NCBI RefSeq assembly: GCF_030815955.1
Contig: NZ_JAUSXK010000001.1
Location: forward strand, 1,116,001 to 1,180,000
Length of the DNA: 64,000 bases
Direction: 5' to 3'
From: Microbacterium murale
GTDB lineage: Bacteria > Actinomycetota > Actinomycetes > Actinomycetales > Microbacteriaceae
In this document: positions 8,111 to 16,994 of the stretch, piece after piece
Position numbering within the stretch: position 1 is the first letter of the stretch
Layout of the letters: each line of letters starts with the position of its first letter
The notes under the pieces: model-generated
What the model saw: the letters and a program-made list of their open reading frames with translations, nothing else
Database searches by the model: none
Told to the model about the DNA's origin: nothing
Made by a program: the position numbers and the translations under genes

Positions 8111-8983
8111 ATGCTCATCGGCGCGCACGGCTTGGTCTTCACGGGAACCTTCGACGAGTCGGGCCTGCGGCGGGCGATCGAGGGCACGAAGAACGCCGGC
8201 TTCGACCTGATCGAGATCCCTCTGATGGACGCTTCGTCGTTCGACTCCGAGCTGGCCGGGCGGATGCTGCGCGACAACGACCTCGCCGTGACGGCGTCTC
8301 TCGGCCTGACGCCGGCGACCGACCTCACGAGCGAGGACCCAGCGGTCGTCGCCTCCGGAGTCGTGATGCTGGAGCGCTGCCTGGATCACGTCGCGGCGAT
8401 GGGCGGCGACGTGCTGTGCGGCGTCATCTACTCGGCGATGGGCAAGTACATGGCGCCGGCGACGGAGAAGGGGCTCACGAACAGCCAGGCCGCGATCTCC
8501 GAGTTGGCGGCGAAGGCGGCGGCGCGCGGCATCCGCCTCTCCCTCGAGGTCGTCAACCGCTACGAATCGAACGCATTCAACACCGGCCGCGGCGCGCTCG
8601 GGTTCCTCGACGGCGTGACCGGGGATGTCAGCGTGCACCTGGACACTTACCACATGAACATCGAGGAATCGGACTTCTTCCAGCCGGTGCACGACGTCGC
8701 CGCGGCCGGCAAGCTCGGCTACGTGCACATCGGCGACAGCCACCGCGGTTACCTCGGCACAGGCACGGTCGATTTCGCGACGTTCTTCCGCGCACTGCAC
8801 GACGTCGAATACGACGGCCCGGTCGTGTTCGAGTCGTTCTCGTCAGCCGTGGTCAGCGCCGAGCTGAGCAACACCCTCGGGATCTGGCGCAATCTCTGGC
8901 AGGACTCCGATGATCTCGCCGCTCACGCCAACCGCTTCATCCGTGATGGGCTGCACGCCGTCGGCACGATCGACCTGCATTGA
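8111..8983 (+). CDS. Sugar phosphate isomerase/epimerase family protein (ketose 3-epimerase-like)
   Basis: 290 aa TIM-barrel protein of the AP-endonuclease-2 superfamily. The four metal ligands expected for D-tagatose/D-psicose (allulose) 3-epimerases are visible as Glu146 (LSLEVVNRYE), Asp178 (VHLDTYHMNIEE), His206 (YVHIGDSHRG) and Glu241 (VFESFSS). Length and motif spacing match that family. It probably epimerises a ketose such as L-ribulose, D-psicose or L-fuculose. It is divergent from the sugar importer and ends four bases from the convergent mutarotase gene. An AGAAGGAC ribosome-binding site precedes the ATG. Confidence 0.88.
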   Translation: MLIGAHGLVFTGTFDESGLRRAIEGTKNAGFDLIEIPLMDASSFDSELAGRMLRDNDLAVTASLGLTPATDLTSEDPAVVASGVVMLERCLDHVAAMGGDVLCGVIYSAMGKYMAPATEKGLTNSQAAISELAAKAAARGIRLSLEVVNRYESNAFNTGRGALGFLDGVTGDVSVHLDTYHMNIEESDFFQPVHDVAAAGKLGYVHIGDSHRGYLGTGTVDFATFFRALHDVEYDGPVVFESFSSAVVSAELSNTLGIWRNLWQDSDDLAAHANRFIRDGLHAVGTIDLH

Positions 8984-8987
8984 ATCC

Positions 8988-9407
8988 CTATGCGGAGGCG
9001 TGACCGACCACGCCCTTGCGCAACAGCGCGTTGCCGTACTTGCGCGTCTCACCGGTGCGCACCATGAGGTAGGCCGGCGCCGCGACTTCGTAATACGCGA
9101 AGCGCTCCACGAACCGCGTGGTCTCCACTGTGGTGCCCGCCGCGTCCATGAGTTCGCGCTGCACATCGAGCACCTCGCCGTCTGCGGATTCCATGAGATC
9201 CAGACCTGGCGCATCATCCAGCGGGATCACGGTGCGGATCGCGGCGAGCACCTCGGGCGTCGTCGTACCCGGCAGGTCGATCACGCGCTCCCCCAGCCCC
9301 CACGCCGGGAAGTGCGCGTCAGCGATCACGACGGCGTCCGAATGCCCCATCCGATCGAGGTGCAGCAGCAGCTCGCCGGAGAGCAGCGGGTTGATTCCTT
9401 CGAGCAT
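8988..9407 (-). CDS. fucU: RbsD/FucU-family sugar mutarotase (L-fucose mutarotase-like)
   Basis: 139 aa protein of the RbsD/FucU fold, which interconverts sugar anomers or ring forms so that a single form is offered to a dehydrogenase. The GHSDAVVIADAHFPA segment contains the conserved catalytic-type His22 and Asp residues, and the length equals FucU. It is the last gene of a minus-strand set with an aldo/keto reductase and L-fuconate dehydratase, which favours L-fucose. The start was taken at MLEGINP, where homologues begin; longer frames upstream overlap the reductase gene. Confidence 0.88.
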   Translation of the reverse strand: MLEGINPLLSGELLLHLDRMGHSDAVVIADAHFPAWGLGERVIDLPGTTTPEVLAAIRTVIPLDDAPGLDLMESADGEVLDVQRELMDAAGTTVETTRFVERFAYYEVAAPAYLMVRTGETRKYGNALLRKGVVGHASA

Positions 9408-9435
9408 TCTTCGTCCTCGCGTTCGGTCTCGGGTA

Positions 9436-10398
9436 TCAGGCGGGGATGAGGCCGTCGGCGACGAGCTCGGCCCAGAACTCGTCGGGGATCGCGAGAGAGG
9501 CGAGCTCGGCGTTCTGTCGCACCTGCTCGGGGCGTGAACTGCCCAGTACGACCGATCGCGTCGCGGCCTCGCGAAGCGGGAACTGGATGGCGGCCGCCGG
9601 AAGCGGCACATCATGCGCGCGGCATACAGCGACGATGCGCTGCAGCCTGGCCCAGATCTCATCCGGCACACCGCCGTATTCATAGCGGCTGTCGCGCGTC
9701 GGCTCGGCCTTCGCGAGCAGGCCGGAGTTGAACACGGATGCCGCGACCACACCGGTGCCGCGCTCATGGCACGCCGGAAGCACGTCGACTGCGGCCGGCT
9801 GCTCGAGCAGTGTGTAGCGGCCGGCGATCATGATGATGTCGAGGTCGGCCTCACGCACCGAGCGCGCGAGAGCATCGGATGCCATCGATCCGATGCCGAT
9901 CGACTGCACGCCGCCCTCGGCGCGCACCGCTTCGAGGGCCGGGAAGGCTTCAGCGAGCGCGAGATCGAGGTCGTTGCGCTCCGGATCGTGCAGGAACACG
10001 AGATCGATCCGGTCGAGACCCATCCGCTCGCGTGATTCTTCGAGGGACGTGCGGATGCCGGTATCCGAGAAGTCCCACACCCGCTGCAGGTCATCCGGCA
10101 CGAAGAAGTCGTGGGCCGTGTCGAGACCGTCGTCGAAGTCGGGGTTGGGCCGCAGCAGCCGTCCGGCCTTGGTCGAGACCACGAACTCGTCACGGGGCTT
10201 GGTCTGCAGGAACGCGCCGAGGCGCTTCTCCGACAGACCGAGACCGTAGTGCGGCGCGGTGTCGTAGTAGCGGACGCCGCTCTCCCACGCCGCCTCCAGC
10301 ACGGCCCATGCCTCGTCATCCGAGAGTTCGCGGAAGAGGTTTCCGACGTTCGCTGCTCCGTATCCGAGCGCCGGCAGCTGCAGCTCAACCGATGACAT
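9436..10398 (-). CDS. Aldo/keto reductase, probable L-fucose (D-arabinose) dehydrogenase
   Basis: 320 aa aldo/keto reductase barrel. The catalytic tetrad is visible as Asp46 and Tyr51 (YYDTAPHYG), Lys77 (VSTKAG) and the His of FLHDPE. A C-terminal SSRPEQV segment binds the NADP phosphate region. This AKR branch includes L-fucose/D-threo-aldose dehydrogenases that oxidise the pyranose at C1 to the lactone. Placement between a mutarotase and L-fuconate dehydratase supports the first step of oxidative fucose breakdown. The start overlaps the dehydratase stop by 14 bases. Confidence 0.88.
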   Translation of the reverse strand: MSSVELQLPALGYGAANVGNLFRELSDDEAWAVLEAAWESGVRYYDTAPHYGLGLSEKRLGAFLQTKPRDEFVVSTKAGRLLRPNPDFDDGLDTAHDFFVPDDLQRVWDFSDTGIRTSLEESRERMGLDRIDLVFLHDPERNDLDLALAEAFPALEAVRAEGGVQSIGIGSMASDALARSVREADLDIIMIAGRYTLLEQPAAVDVLPACHERGTGVVAASVFNSGLLAKAEPTRDSRYEYGGVPDEIWARLQRIVAVCRAHDVPLPAAAIQFPLREAATRSVVLGSSRPEQVRQNAELASLAIPDEFWAELVADGLIPA

Positions 10399-11680
10399 GC
10401 TCGCCCTTCCAGGTGTACTTCTCGATGGTCTCCGCCTTCATCTCCATGCTGGCACCGGGAGCGGTCGGCGCCATGTACGAGCCGCCCTTGATGTCGGTCG
10501 GCACGACGAAATGTTCGTGCAGGTGATCGACGAACTCGATGAGTCGGCCCTCGCGGGTGCCGGTCACTGCGACGAAGTCGAACATCGACAAGTGCTGCAC
10601 CGCCTCGCACAGTCCCACGCCGCCGGCGTGCGGGCACACCGGAACGCCGAACTTGGCGGCGAGCAGCAGGTTCGCGATGTTCTCGTTCACTCCGGCGACG
10701 CGCACGGCGTCGATCTGCATGACCTCGATGGCGTTCGCCTGCAGCAGCTGTTTGAAGATCATCCGGTTCTGCGCATGCTCGCCCGTCGCGACGCGGATCG
10801 GTGCGATCCCGCGGGCGATCTCGGCGTGGCCGAGGATGTCGTCGGGGCTCGTGGGCTCTTCGACCCAGGCCGGGTTGAACTCGGCAAGCGCGTTCACCCA
10901 CTCGATCGCCTCGGACACCTCCCAACGCTGGTTGGCGTCGATCGCGATCGGGAAGTCGGGACCGACCACCTCTCTCGCCTTGCGGAACCGGCGGATGTCA
11001 TCGTCGAGGTCGGCACCGACCTTGAGCTTGATCTGCGTGAAGCCGTCGGCGAGAGCCTCACGGGCGAGGCGCTCGAGCTTCTCGTCGGAGTAGCCGAGCC
11101 ATCCGGGGCTCGTGGTGTATCCCGGGTAGCCCGAGGCGAGCAGTTCGGCCTCGCGCTCTTCTCTTCCGGCGACCCCGGCTCGGAAGATCTCCAGCGCATC
11201 CTCTGGAGTGAGCGCGTTGGTGAGGTAGCGGAAGTCGACGAGCGAGACGAGCTCCTCTGGCGTCATCCTGGCGAGCAGCTGCCACAGCGGCAGGCCCGCA
11301 CGCTTGGCCTTGATGTCCCAGAGGGCGTTGATCACGGCGCCGATGGCCATGTGCATCACGCCCTTCTCAGGGCCCAGCCAGCGCAGCTGGGAGTCGCCGA
11401 TGATGTCGCGGAAGGTGCTGCCCATGTCCTCCAGCAGGGCCTCGAGCTCACGCCCGACAAGATGCCCGGCGAGCGCATCGATCGCCGCGACCTGCACGTC
11501 GTTTCCTCGGCCGATCGTGAACACGAAGGCGTGCCCTTCGATGCCGTCCTCGGCATCCGTGCGGATCACCGCGTACGCCGCCGAGTAATCAGGATCGGGG
11601 TTCATCGCATCCGAGCCGTCGAGGCTCAGCGATGTGGGAAAGCGGATATCGGTGGTGTCGAGTGCCACGATGCGGCTCAC
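10385..11680 (-). CDS. L-fuconate dehydratase (enolase superfamily)
   Basis: 431 aa, matching L-fuconate dehydratase of the mandelate-racemase group. Active-site residues are visible: KLK at 218-220, metal ligands Asp248, Glu274 and Glu301, and His351 (CPHAGG). It would dehydrate L-fuconate to 2-keto-3-deoxy-L-fuconate. A GTG start is chosen because GGAGAGG sits six bases before it; the upstream in-frame GTG would place that Shine-Dalgarno inside the coding region. First gene of the minus-strand fucose operon, divergent from the FAH-family hydrolase. Confidence 0.92.
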   Translation of the reverse strand: MSRIVALDTTDIRFPTSLSLDGSDAMNPDPDYSAAYAVIRTDAEDGIEGHAFVFTIGRGNDVQVAAIDALAGHLVGRELEALLEDMGSTFRDIIGDSQLRWLGPEKGVMHMAIGAVINALWDIKAKRAGLPLWQLLARMTPEELVSLVDFRYLTNALTPEDALEIFRAGVAGREEREAELLASGYPGYTTSPGWLGYSDEKLERLAREALADGFTQIKLKVGADLDDDIRRFRKAREVVGPDFPIAIDANQRWEVSEAIEWVNALAEFNPAWVEEPTSPDDILGHAEIARGIAPIRVATGEHAQNRMIFKQLLQANAIEVMQIDAVRVAGVNENIANLLLAAKFGVPVCPHAGGVGLCEAVQHLSMFDFVAVTGTREGRLIEFVDHLHEHFVVPTDIKGGSYMAPTAPGASMEMKAETIEKYTWKGEHVIG

Positions 11681-11735
11681 GGGATTCCTCTCCTCGCGCA
11701 GCACGAGTATTCTGCACGGATCTCTTGGAGTGTAA

Positions 11736-11746
11736 ACATCGGATGT
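11736..11746. promoter_or_regulatory. Candidate FadR/GntR operator between divergent fucose operons
   Basis: Palindrome ACATCGGATGT in the 124-base divergent region, inside a wider imperfect GTA...TAC symmetry. The same core occurs as GACATCCGATGTC at 11888-11900 in the start of the hydrolase gene, and as AGACATCCGAT at 14475-14485 in front of the FadR-type regulator. Three matching sites within one pathway suggest the regulator at 14506 binds here. Confidence 0.5.
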
Positions 11747-11804
11747 CTATACTGTCAATCAGACGTGCCGTCAGTCGGCGGCTCCCCGATGAGGTAGGAG
11801 AACC

Positions 11805-12665
11805 ATGAAGTTCGCGCGGCTTGGCGCCCCTGGATCCGAGATTCCCGTCCTGGTCGACGGTGATCGACACTTCGACCTCCGGTCGGTGACATCCGATGTC
11901 AACGGAGACTTTCTCTCCGGCGACTTCCGAGCGCGCGTGGCTGCCGCACGCGCCGCCGGCGAGCTCCCCGAACTCGAAGGCGCCGCCGACCTCCGCATCG
12001 GTGCACCGATCGCGCGACCCAGCGCCGTCATCTGCATCGGCATGAATTACGCCGCGCATGCAGCGGAGTCGGGTTCCGAGCCTCCGAAGATCCCCATCAT
12101 CTTCCTGAAGACCCCGAACACCGTGGTCGGGCCGAACGACGACGTGACGATCCCCCGCGGCAGCGAGAAGACCGACTGGGAGGTCGAACTCGGCATCGTG
12201 ATCGGCGCACGAGCGGCCTATCTCGATTCGCCCGAGGAAGCCGAGGCTCACATCGCCGGATATGTCGTCGCGAACGACGTCTCCGAGCGCGCCTTCCAGA
12301 TCGAAGTCTCCGGTGGACAGTGGTCCAAGGGCAAGATCGCGCCCGGGTTCAACCCGACCGGCCCCTGGCTGGTGACCCCGGATGAGGTCGACGTGGACGA
12401 CCTCATCCTGAAGAGCTTCGTGAACGGCGAACCGCGCCAGGACTCGAACACCTCCGACATGATCTTCGACGTGCGCACCATCGTGCACCACCTCTCGCAG
12501 TACGTGACGCTCGAGCCGGGCGATCTCATCCTCACCGGCACCCCTCAGGGCGTCGCACTGTCCGGCAAGTACCCGTATCTGAAGGCCGGCGACGTCGTCG
12601 AGATCTCCATCGACGGCCTCGGCAGTCAGCGGCAGAACTTCGTGGCATGGGAGGCATCCCGATGA
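11805..12665 (+). CDS. FAH-family hydrolase, probable 2,4-diketo-3-deoxy-L-fuconate hydrolase
   Basis: 286 aa fumarylacetoacetate-hydrolase-family protein. The divalent-metal ligands are visible as Glu126 and Glu128 (WEVELG) and Asp158 (ANDVSER), with the GKIAPGF and TGTPQGV loops typical of bacterial acylpyruvate hydrolases. In the oxidative L-fucose or L-rhamnose pathway this family cleaves the diketo acid into pyruvate and lactate. It is translationally coupled (ATGA) to the SDR gene, its expected partner. The ATG lies 18 bases after a GAGG-like site. Confidence 0.88.
   Translation: MKFARLGAPGSEIPVLVDGDRHFDLRSVTSDVNGDFLSGDFRARVAAARAAGELPELEGAADLRIGAPIARPSAVICIGMNYAAHAAESGSEPPKIPIIFLKTPNTVVGPNDDVTIPRGSEKTDWEVELGIVIGARAAYLDSPEEAEAHIAGYVVANDVSERAFQIEVSGGQWSKGKIAPGFNPTGPWLVTPDEVDVDDLILKSFVNGEPRQDSNTSDMIFDVRTIVHHLSQYVTLEPGDLILTGTPQGVALSGKYPYLKAGDVVEISIDGLGSQRQNFVAWEASR
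11888..11900. promoter_or_regulatory. Intragenic copy of the fucose-cluster palindrome
   Basis: GACATCCGATGTC, a palindrome broken only at its centre base, lies 83 bases inside the hydrolase gene. It matches the upstream site at 11736-11746. A downstream auxiliary operator is possible; coding constraint alone (codons for T-S-D-V) could also explain it. Confidence 0.35.
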
Positions 12666-13414
12666 GCACGCCACTGGAGGGACTCGTCGCGATCGTGACC
12701 GGCGGAGCTTCCGGCATCGGCGCGGCGATAGCCGCTCGGCTGCATGCAGACGGCGCCCAGGTCGCAGTGCTCGATCGGGACATGTCCGGTGCAGACGAGC
12801 GTTTCGCCGCGTTCACCGCAGACATCTCGGACCGGGCGAGTGTGGATGCCGCGATCGCCGCCGTCGCGGAGCAATTCGGCCGCATCGACATCGTCGTGAA
12901 CAACGCGGGCATCGGCGCTGTCGGCGACATCAGCGCGAACGACGACGACGAGTGGGCGCGTGTGCTCTCGGTGAACGTCACCGGCATCGCGCGCGTGACC
13001 TCGGCAGCACTCCCGTGGCTGCGGCAGTCGCCCGCCGCGGCGGTGTGCAACACGGCATCCATCGCCTCCTCGACCGGCCTGCCGCAGCGTGCCCTCTACA
13101 CGGCGTCGAAGGGTGCCGTGTCCGCGCTCACCCGCGCCATGGCGGCCGACCATCTCCGTGAAGGCATCCGCGTCAACGCCGTGAATCCCGGCACCGCCGA
13201 CACCCCATGGGTCGGCCGCCTGCTCGGCCAGGCCGCAGATCCTGGCGCCGAGCGCGCGGCGCTCGAGGCGCGTCAGCCGCACGGGCGCCTGGTCTCGCCC
13301 GACGAGGTCGCCGCAGCGGTGGCGTATCTGGTCGGCCCGTCCGCGGCTTCCACGACCGGCACGTTCATCGAGGTGGACGGCGGCATGGCGCAGCTGCGCC
13401 TGCGCACGGAGTAG
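12662..13414 (+). CDS. SDR-family dehydrogenase, probable 2-keto-3-deoxy-L-fuconate dehydrogenase
   Basis: 250 aa classical short-chain dehydrogenase with TGGASGIG (13-20), NNAG near residue 82, a catalytic Ser and the YTASK motif (Tyr146, Lys150). In the non-phosphorylative L-fucose route an SDR oxidises 2-keto-3-deoxy-L-fuconate at C4 with NAD+ to the substrate of the FAH hydrolase encoded just before it. The ATG overlaps the hydrolase stop (ATGA). Confidence 0.88.
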   Translation: MSTPLEGLVAIVTGGASGIGAAIAARLHADGAQVAVLDRDMSGADERFAAFTADISDRASVDAAIAAVAEQFGRIDIVVNNAGIGAVGDISANDDDEWARVLSVNVTGIARVTSAALPWLRQSPAAAVCNTASIASSTGLPQRALYTASKGAVSALTRAMAADHLREGIRVNAVNPGTADTPWVGRLLGQAADPGAERAALEARQPHGRLVSPDEVAAAVAYLVGPSAASTTGTFIEVDGGMAQLRLRTE

Positions 13415-13437
13415 CGCTGCAGCGGTCGCCCCTCGTG

Positions 13438-13518
13438 CCGACGCCCCCTCTCGCCGCCGACGCCCCCTCTCGCCGCCGACGCCCCCTGTGTCGACGCACG
13501 CTGGAGGGGGCTTCGACG
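13438..13518. repeat. Tandem 19-bp repeats plus inverted copy between convergent genes
   Basis: Two perfect 19-bp copies (13438-13456, 13457-13475) and a 12-base partial copy of CCGACGCCCCCTCTCGCCG are followed by an inverse AGGGGGC (13505-13511) that can pair with GCCCCCT at 13481-13487. It sits in the 135-base gap between the SDR and fuconolactonase stops and may serve as a two-way terminator. There are too few units and no spacers, so it is not a CRISPR array. Confidence 0.7.
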
Positions 13519-13549
13519 TCCAGAGGTCGCCTCGACGAAAGCGCCCGGA

Positions 13550-14458
13550 TCAGACCCGGTAGAAGCCCTCGGCGTTGCGCCACATGATCGCGTCGACATC
13601 CAGACCGCGTGCGGTCGCCCAGGATGCCACGGCATCCGTCCATACGCCGATCGCACCGGCATCCAGCGAGACGCCATCCCCACCGTTCCAGCCGGATGCC
13701 GTGACCGCCGACACCGGCCAGTCGCTGCCGACCATCAGCCGATCCGGTCCGAACGCGTTCAGCGCGACGTCGAAGAACGGCTCCAACTGCTCGGCGCTCC
13801 ACGAGCCACCGGCCTCTGCAGGCAGGCCCGAGAGCTTGCAGAACACCTGCGGGTGCGCGGCGATCTCCGCGATCGCATCCGTCCAGTCCGACGTGGGCGG
13901 CAATGGCGCCTCGGCCGTTCCTACCGCGGGCTTGCCGAGATGATCGAGCACGATTCGAAGCTCCGGCAGAGCCGCAGCGAGTGCCCCGACATCGCGTAGT
14001 TGCGCCGTTCCCCGCACGCACGCGTCGAAAGCCAGGTCCCGTTCGACCAGCGCCTCCGCGCCTGCGCGGAATGCCGACCTCCCGGCGAACCCCTCAGGCT
14101 CGCCCTGCAGCAGGTGCCGGACTCCCACGACCAGCGTCCGCTCCCCCTCGGTGTCAAGGGAGCCGGTCGCGGCATCCAGATACGCGACGGTCGCGTCGCC
14201 ACGATCCAGTCGCGCCCCGGCGACGATCCCGCGCACCCCCAGCTGCTCGGCGAGCGAGGCCACCCAGTCGATCTCGTCGAGATACTGCTCCTCGACGCAA
14301 TCGGCCTGCACGAAGACGAAACCGCGCTCGCCGTCGCCAGCACCGACGGCGTCCACGATCTCATCCGCGGCGAACCGCGCCAGCAGCGGACCGGCCAGCC
14401 ACGGGTAGTCCAGAAGCGATGGATCCCACAGGTGCAGATGTGAATCGAGAACGCGCAT
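13550..14458 (-). CDS. Amidohydrolase-2 family lactonase, probable L-fuconolactonase
   Basis: 302 aa amidohydrolase_2 (COG3618-type) TIM barrel starting MRVLDSHLHLW with the metal-binding HxH at residues 7-9. VLDHLGKP, FCKLSG and VGSDWP follow in the usual order. COG3618 members open sugar lactones such as L-fucono-1,5-lactone, which fills the missing step between the aldo/keto reductase and L-fuconate dehydratase. I took the ATG behind AGGATGG; the frame extends ten codons further upstream without homology. Divergent from the FadR-type regulator. Confidence 0.87.
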   Translation of the reverse strand: MRVLDSHLHLWDPSLLDYPWLAGPLLARFAADEIVDAVGAGDGERGFVFVQADCVEEQYLDEIDWVASLAEQLGVRGIVAGARLDRGDATVAYLDAATGSLDTEGERTLVVGVRHLLQGEPEGFAGRSAFRAGAEALVERDLAFDACVRGTAQLRDVGALAAALPELRIVLDHLGKPAVGTAEAPLPPTSDWTDAIAEIAAHPQVFCKLSGLPAEAGGSWSAEQLEPFFDVALNAFGPDRLMVGSDWPVSAVTASGWNGGDGVSLDAGAIGVWTDAVASWATARGLDVDAIMWRNAEGFYRV

Positions 14459-14474
14459 GGCACCATCCTGCCCC

Positions 14475-14485
14475 AGACATCCGAT
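14475..14485. promoter_or_regulatory. Half-site of the fucose-cluster motif at the regulator promoter
   Basis: AGACATCCGAT lies between the divergent lactonase and regulator starts, immediately before a TAGGAT -10-like hexamer (14493-14498). Its position would let the regulator repress both genes, including its own. Confidence 0.4.
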
Positions 14486-14505
14486 CAATCGCTAGGATGA
14501 CGATC

Positions 14506-15192
14506 ATGGCTGTCACCGACGAGGCGATCGAGAAGATCAAGGCGATGATCGTGTCCGGCGAGCTGTCGCCGGGAGACCGACTTCCACCGGAGAAGGAGCT
14601 CTCCGAACGCCTCGGGCTCTCACGCAACTCCATGCGCGAGGCGGTGAAGGCGCTCGAGGTCATCCGCGTGCTAGACGTGCGCCGCGGCGACGGCACCTAT
14701 GTCACCAGCCTCGAACCGCACCTGCTGCTCGAGGCGATCTCGTTCGTGGCCGATATGCACGACGACGATTCGCTGCTCGAGATCTTCGCGGTCAGGCGCA
14801 TGCTGGAATCCCAGGCCACCGGGATCGCCGCCACACTCGGCACCGCGGAGGCGATCGAAGCACTGCACGCGGAGTTGGACGGGATCGACTCCGACGTCTC
14901 CGTGGATGCCCTCGTCGAGCACGACATCCGATTCCACCGCGATATCGTCCGCATGGCGGGCAACACCTATCTCGCCAGTCTCATCGAGAGCCTCAGCGGC
15001 CAGACCGTGCGCGCGCGCATCTGGCGGGGGCTCACTGAGCAGGGCGCTGTGGAGCGGACACTGTCGGAGCACCGCGGCATCGCCGAGGCGATCGCGCAGC
15101 ACGATCCGAACCTCGCGACGTCGCTGGCCACCGCGCACATCGCTGGCATCGAGCGCTGGTTGCGCCAGGCGGCGGCCGTCACCGAGGCGTAG
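14506..15192 (+). CDS. GntR-family (FadR/FCD) transcriptional regulator
   Basis: 228 aa. An N-terminal winged helix (PGDRLPPEKELSERLGLSRNS) is followed by an FCD ligand domain with conserved metal-type histidines (DIRFHRDI and EHRGIAEAI). Such regulators typically bind sugar acids. Location beside the lactonase gene and the palindromes in the fucose control regions make it the likely pathway regulator. The start at 14506 is preferred because TAGGAT at 14493-14498 lies seven bases upstream, as expected for a leaderless message; ATG at 14497 is the alternative. Confidence 0.88.
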   Translation: MAVTDEAIEKIKAMIVSGELSPGDRLPPEKELSERLGLSRNSMREAVKALEVIRVLDVRRGDGTYVTSLEPHLLLEAISFVADMHDDDSLLEIFAVRRMLESQATGIAATLGTAEAIEALHAELDGIDSDVSVDALVEHDIRFHRDIVRMAGNTYLASLIESLSGQTVRARIWRGLTEQGAVERTLSEHRGIAEAIAQHDPNLATSLATAHIAGIERWLRQAAAVTEA

Positions 15193-15208
15193 TGCCCGAG
15201 CGTCCGAA

Positions 15209-15877
15209 TCAGGCCCCGATGCGGCCCATCGCGGCGTCGAACTCCACCGCCGAGCTGTCACTCACCGGGTGCAGCAGCATCTGATCCAGCACGTCCGGCG
15301 CGGCCGTGAAGTACGGCACGCCGGCCAGCCGCAGCGACACGATGTCGTCCGCCGACCGCAGACTCGCGGCGAGCACGTTCGTCGCGCTTCCGGCGCACAC
15401 GGCCTGCATCTCGGAGATCAGAGCGTCGCCGTCGACTCCGGCATCCCTCAGCCGGCCGAGGTACGGCGCGATGTACGTCGCACCGATGCTCGCCGCGGCG
15501 AGCGCCTGAGCGACCGAGTACACGGCCGTGATGAGCACGGTCGCGCCATCGGACACGAGAGCGGATGCCACGGCGAATCCCTCGGCGGTCGCCGGCACTT
15601 TCACGACCACTCGATCGCCGACCGCGCGAAGCGTCTCGGCGTTGCGCAGCAGCTCCTCACGAGTGGCGCCCCAGGTCTGGAAGAAGATCTCCCTCGCGCC
15701 CTCCGACTCCCACCGTTCGTACAACGAGGGGATCTCGGCCGCCGCACGACCGCCGCGCTCGAGGATCGTGGGGTTGGTGGTCACGCCATGCACCACCCGC
15801 GCCGCCAGCAGCCGCGAGACCCGCCCGGTGTCTGCGCTGTCGACGTACAGGCGCGGGGCGATGGCGTTGGCAGACAT
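15209..15877 (-). CDS. Transaldolase / fructose-6-phosphate aldolase-like protein
   Basis: 222 aa small transaldolase-family protein (TalC/MipB/FSA type). VTTNPTIL lies near residue 33 and the Schiff-base Lys93 in VVVKVPAT. Members perform aldol cleavage or dihydroxyacetone transfer on sugar phosphates. It is divergent from the ribokinase gene across a 148-base region with strong operator-like repeats, so it may belong to the same regulon and process the sugar phosphate made by the kinase. Distinguishing aldolase from transaldolase activity needs active-site comparison. Confidence 0.85.
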   Translation of the reverse strand: MSANAIAPRLYVDSADTGRVSRLLAARVVHGVTTNPTILERGGRAAAEIPSLYERWESEGAREIFFQTWGATREELLRNAETLRAVGDRVVVKVPATAEGFAVASALVSDGATVLITAVYSVAQALAAASIGATYIAPYLGRLRDAGVDGDALISEMQAVCAGSATNVLAASLRSADDIVSLRLAGVPYFTAAPDVLDQMLLHPVSDSSAVEFDAAMGRIGA

Positions 15878-15895
15878 GGGATCGACTCCTTGGGG

Positions 15896-15940
15896 CGAAC
15901 CTGTCGTTACAGGTTCGGATTCGGCTAATGTAATGACAGG
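15896..15940. promoter_or_regulatory. Paired operator candidate in the talC-like/rbsK divergent promoter
   Basis: A perfect palindrome with 9-base arms (CGAACCTGT at 15896-15904, ACAGGTTCG at 15909-15917) is followed by TGTAATGACAGG at 15929-15940, which repeats its core in inverse. TGTAATGACA-like sites are characteristic of UTRA-domain GntR regulators; the gene for one lies at 17394. Confidence 0.5.
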
Positions 15941-16025
15941 ACTCGGCCCGTGTCAAAGCGCCGTCGACGACGCGTGCCGAATACGCGCTCGAAGACGACG
16001 AGTGTCGAAGAAGATCAGGAGCCCC

Positions 16026-16970
16026 ATGACCCTCTCACCCCCCGAAGGACGCACCGGCGTCGTCATCGTCGGCAGCGTCACGGCGGACGTGACCACGTTC
16101 TCCCGGCGCCTTCCCGCGCGCGGCGAGACGATACTCGGAGATCAGTTCACCCTGATGCTCGGAGGCAAGGGTGCCAATCAGGCGGTGGCGGCGGGCCGCG
16201 CCGGCGCCAGGACGAGTTTCGTCGGATGCGTCGGCGACGACCTCTTCCACGACCTCGTCGTGAACGGGCTGACGGATGCCGGCGTCGATCTCACGCATCT
16301 GCGCACGGTGAAGGGCCCGACCGGCGTCGCGCATATCCGCGTCGACGCCTCCGCGCAGAACGACATCGTGATGGTGCCGCTCGCCAACGCCGAGTTGAAC
16401 ACCGGGCAGATCGACGCGGCGCTTGACGCGCTCGCTGCGACGTCATCCGTGCTGCTCACCCAGCTCGAGACGCCGTCGGCACTCACCGCGCACATCACCG
16501 CCAGGGGCCGCGAACTGGGCTTCACGGTGATCCTCGATCCCGCGCCCGCTGCACCGCTGCCCGCCGAGGTGTGGGGCAACATCGACATCGTCACCCCGAA
16601 TGAGACGGAGGCATCCGTGCTCAGCGGCATCGAGGTCACGGATGCCGAGACCGCCGAACAAGCCGGACGCTGGTTCCTCGATCACGGCGTCGGCGCCGCA
16701 GTCATCACCCTCGCCGCACAGGGCTCGTGCGTGGTCACAGCCGACGGCGCGACACTCGTGCCGCCGCTTCCGGTGGAGGCCATCGACACGACCGCGGCCG
16801 GCGACGCCTACGCCGGGTACCTCGGCGCCGCGCTGGCGAACGGGGCGTCCCTGCCCGATGCCGTCCGACTGGCCACGGCGGCCGGTGCCCTCACCGTCAC
16901 AAAGCAGGGCGCCTCCCCCAGTCTGCCGCTCCGCGCCGATGTCGATGCCTTCCTGGCATCAAGAGTCTGA
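16026..16970 (+). CDS. rbsK: Ribokinase (PfkB family)
   Basis: 314 aa. The N-terminal PfkB signature GGKGANQ is at 46-52, and the C-terminal DTTAAGD motif has catalytic Asp260. It closely resembles RbsK, which phosphorylates ribose at O5 with ATP. A CAGGAG ribosome-binding site precedes the ATG. It is followed by ribopyranase 24 bases later and then a GntR regulator, a compact pentose-use operon without its own transporter. Confidence 0.9.
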   Translation: MTLSPPEGRTGVVIVGSVTADVTTFSRRLPARGETILGDQFTLMLGGKGANQAVAAGRAGARTSFVGCVGDDLFHDLVVNGLTDAGVDLTHLRTVKGPTGVAHIRVDASAQNDIVMVPLANAELNTGQIDAALDALAATSSVLLTQLETPSALTAHITARGRELGFTVILDPAPAAPLPAEVWGNIDIVTPNETEASVLSGIEVTDAETAEQAGRWFLDHGVGAAVITLAAQGSCVVTADGATLVPPLPVEAIDTTAAGDAYAGYLGAALANGASLPDAVRLATAAGALTVTKQGASPSLPLRADVDAFLASRV

Positions 16971-16994
16971 CCGCCAGAAATCCAGGAGAACCGC

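Noticed and set aside
13438..13487. Tandem repeats considered as a CRISPR array
   Set aside because: The units are 19 bp and contiguous with no unique spacers, and no cas genes are present.
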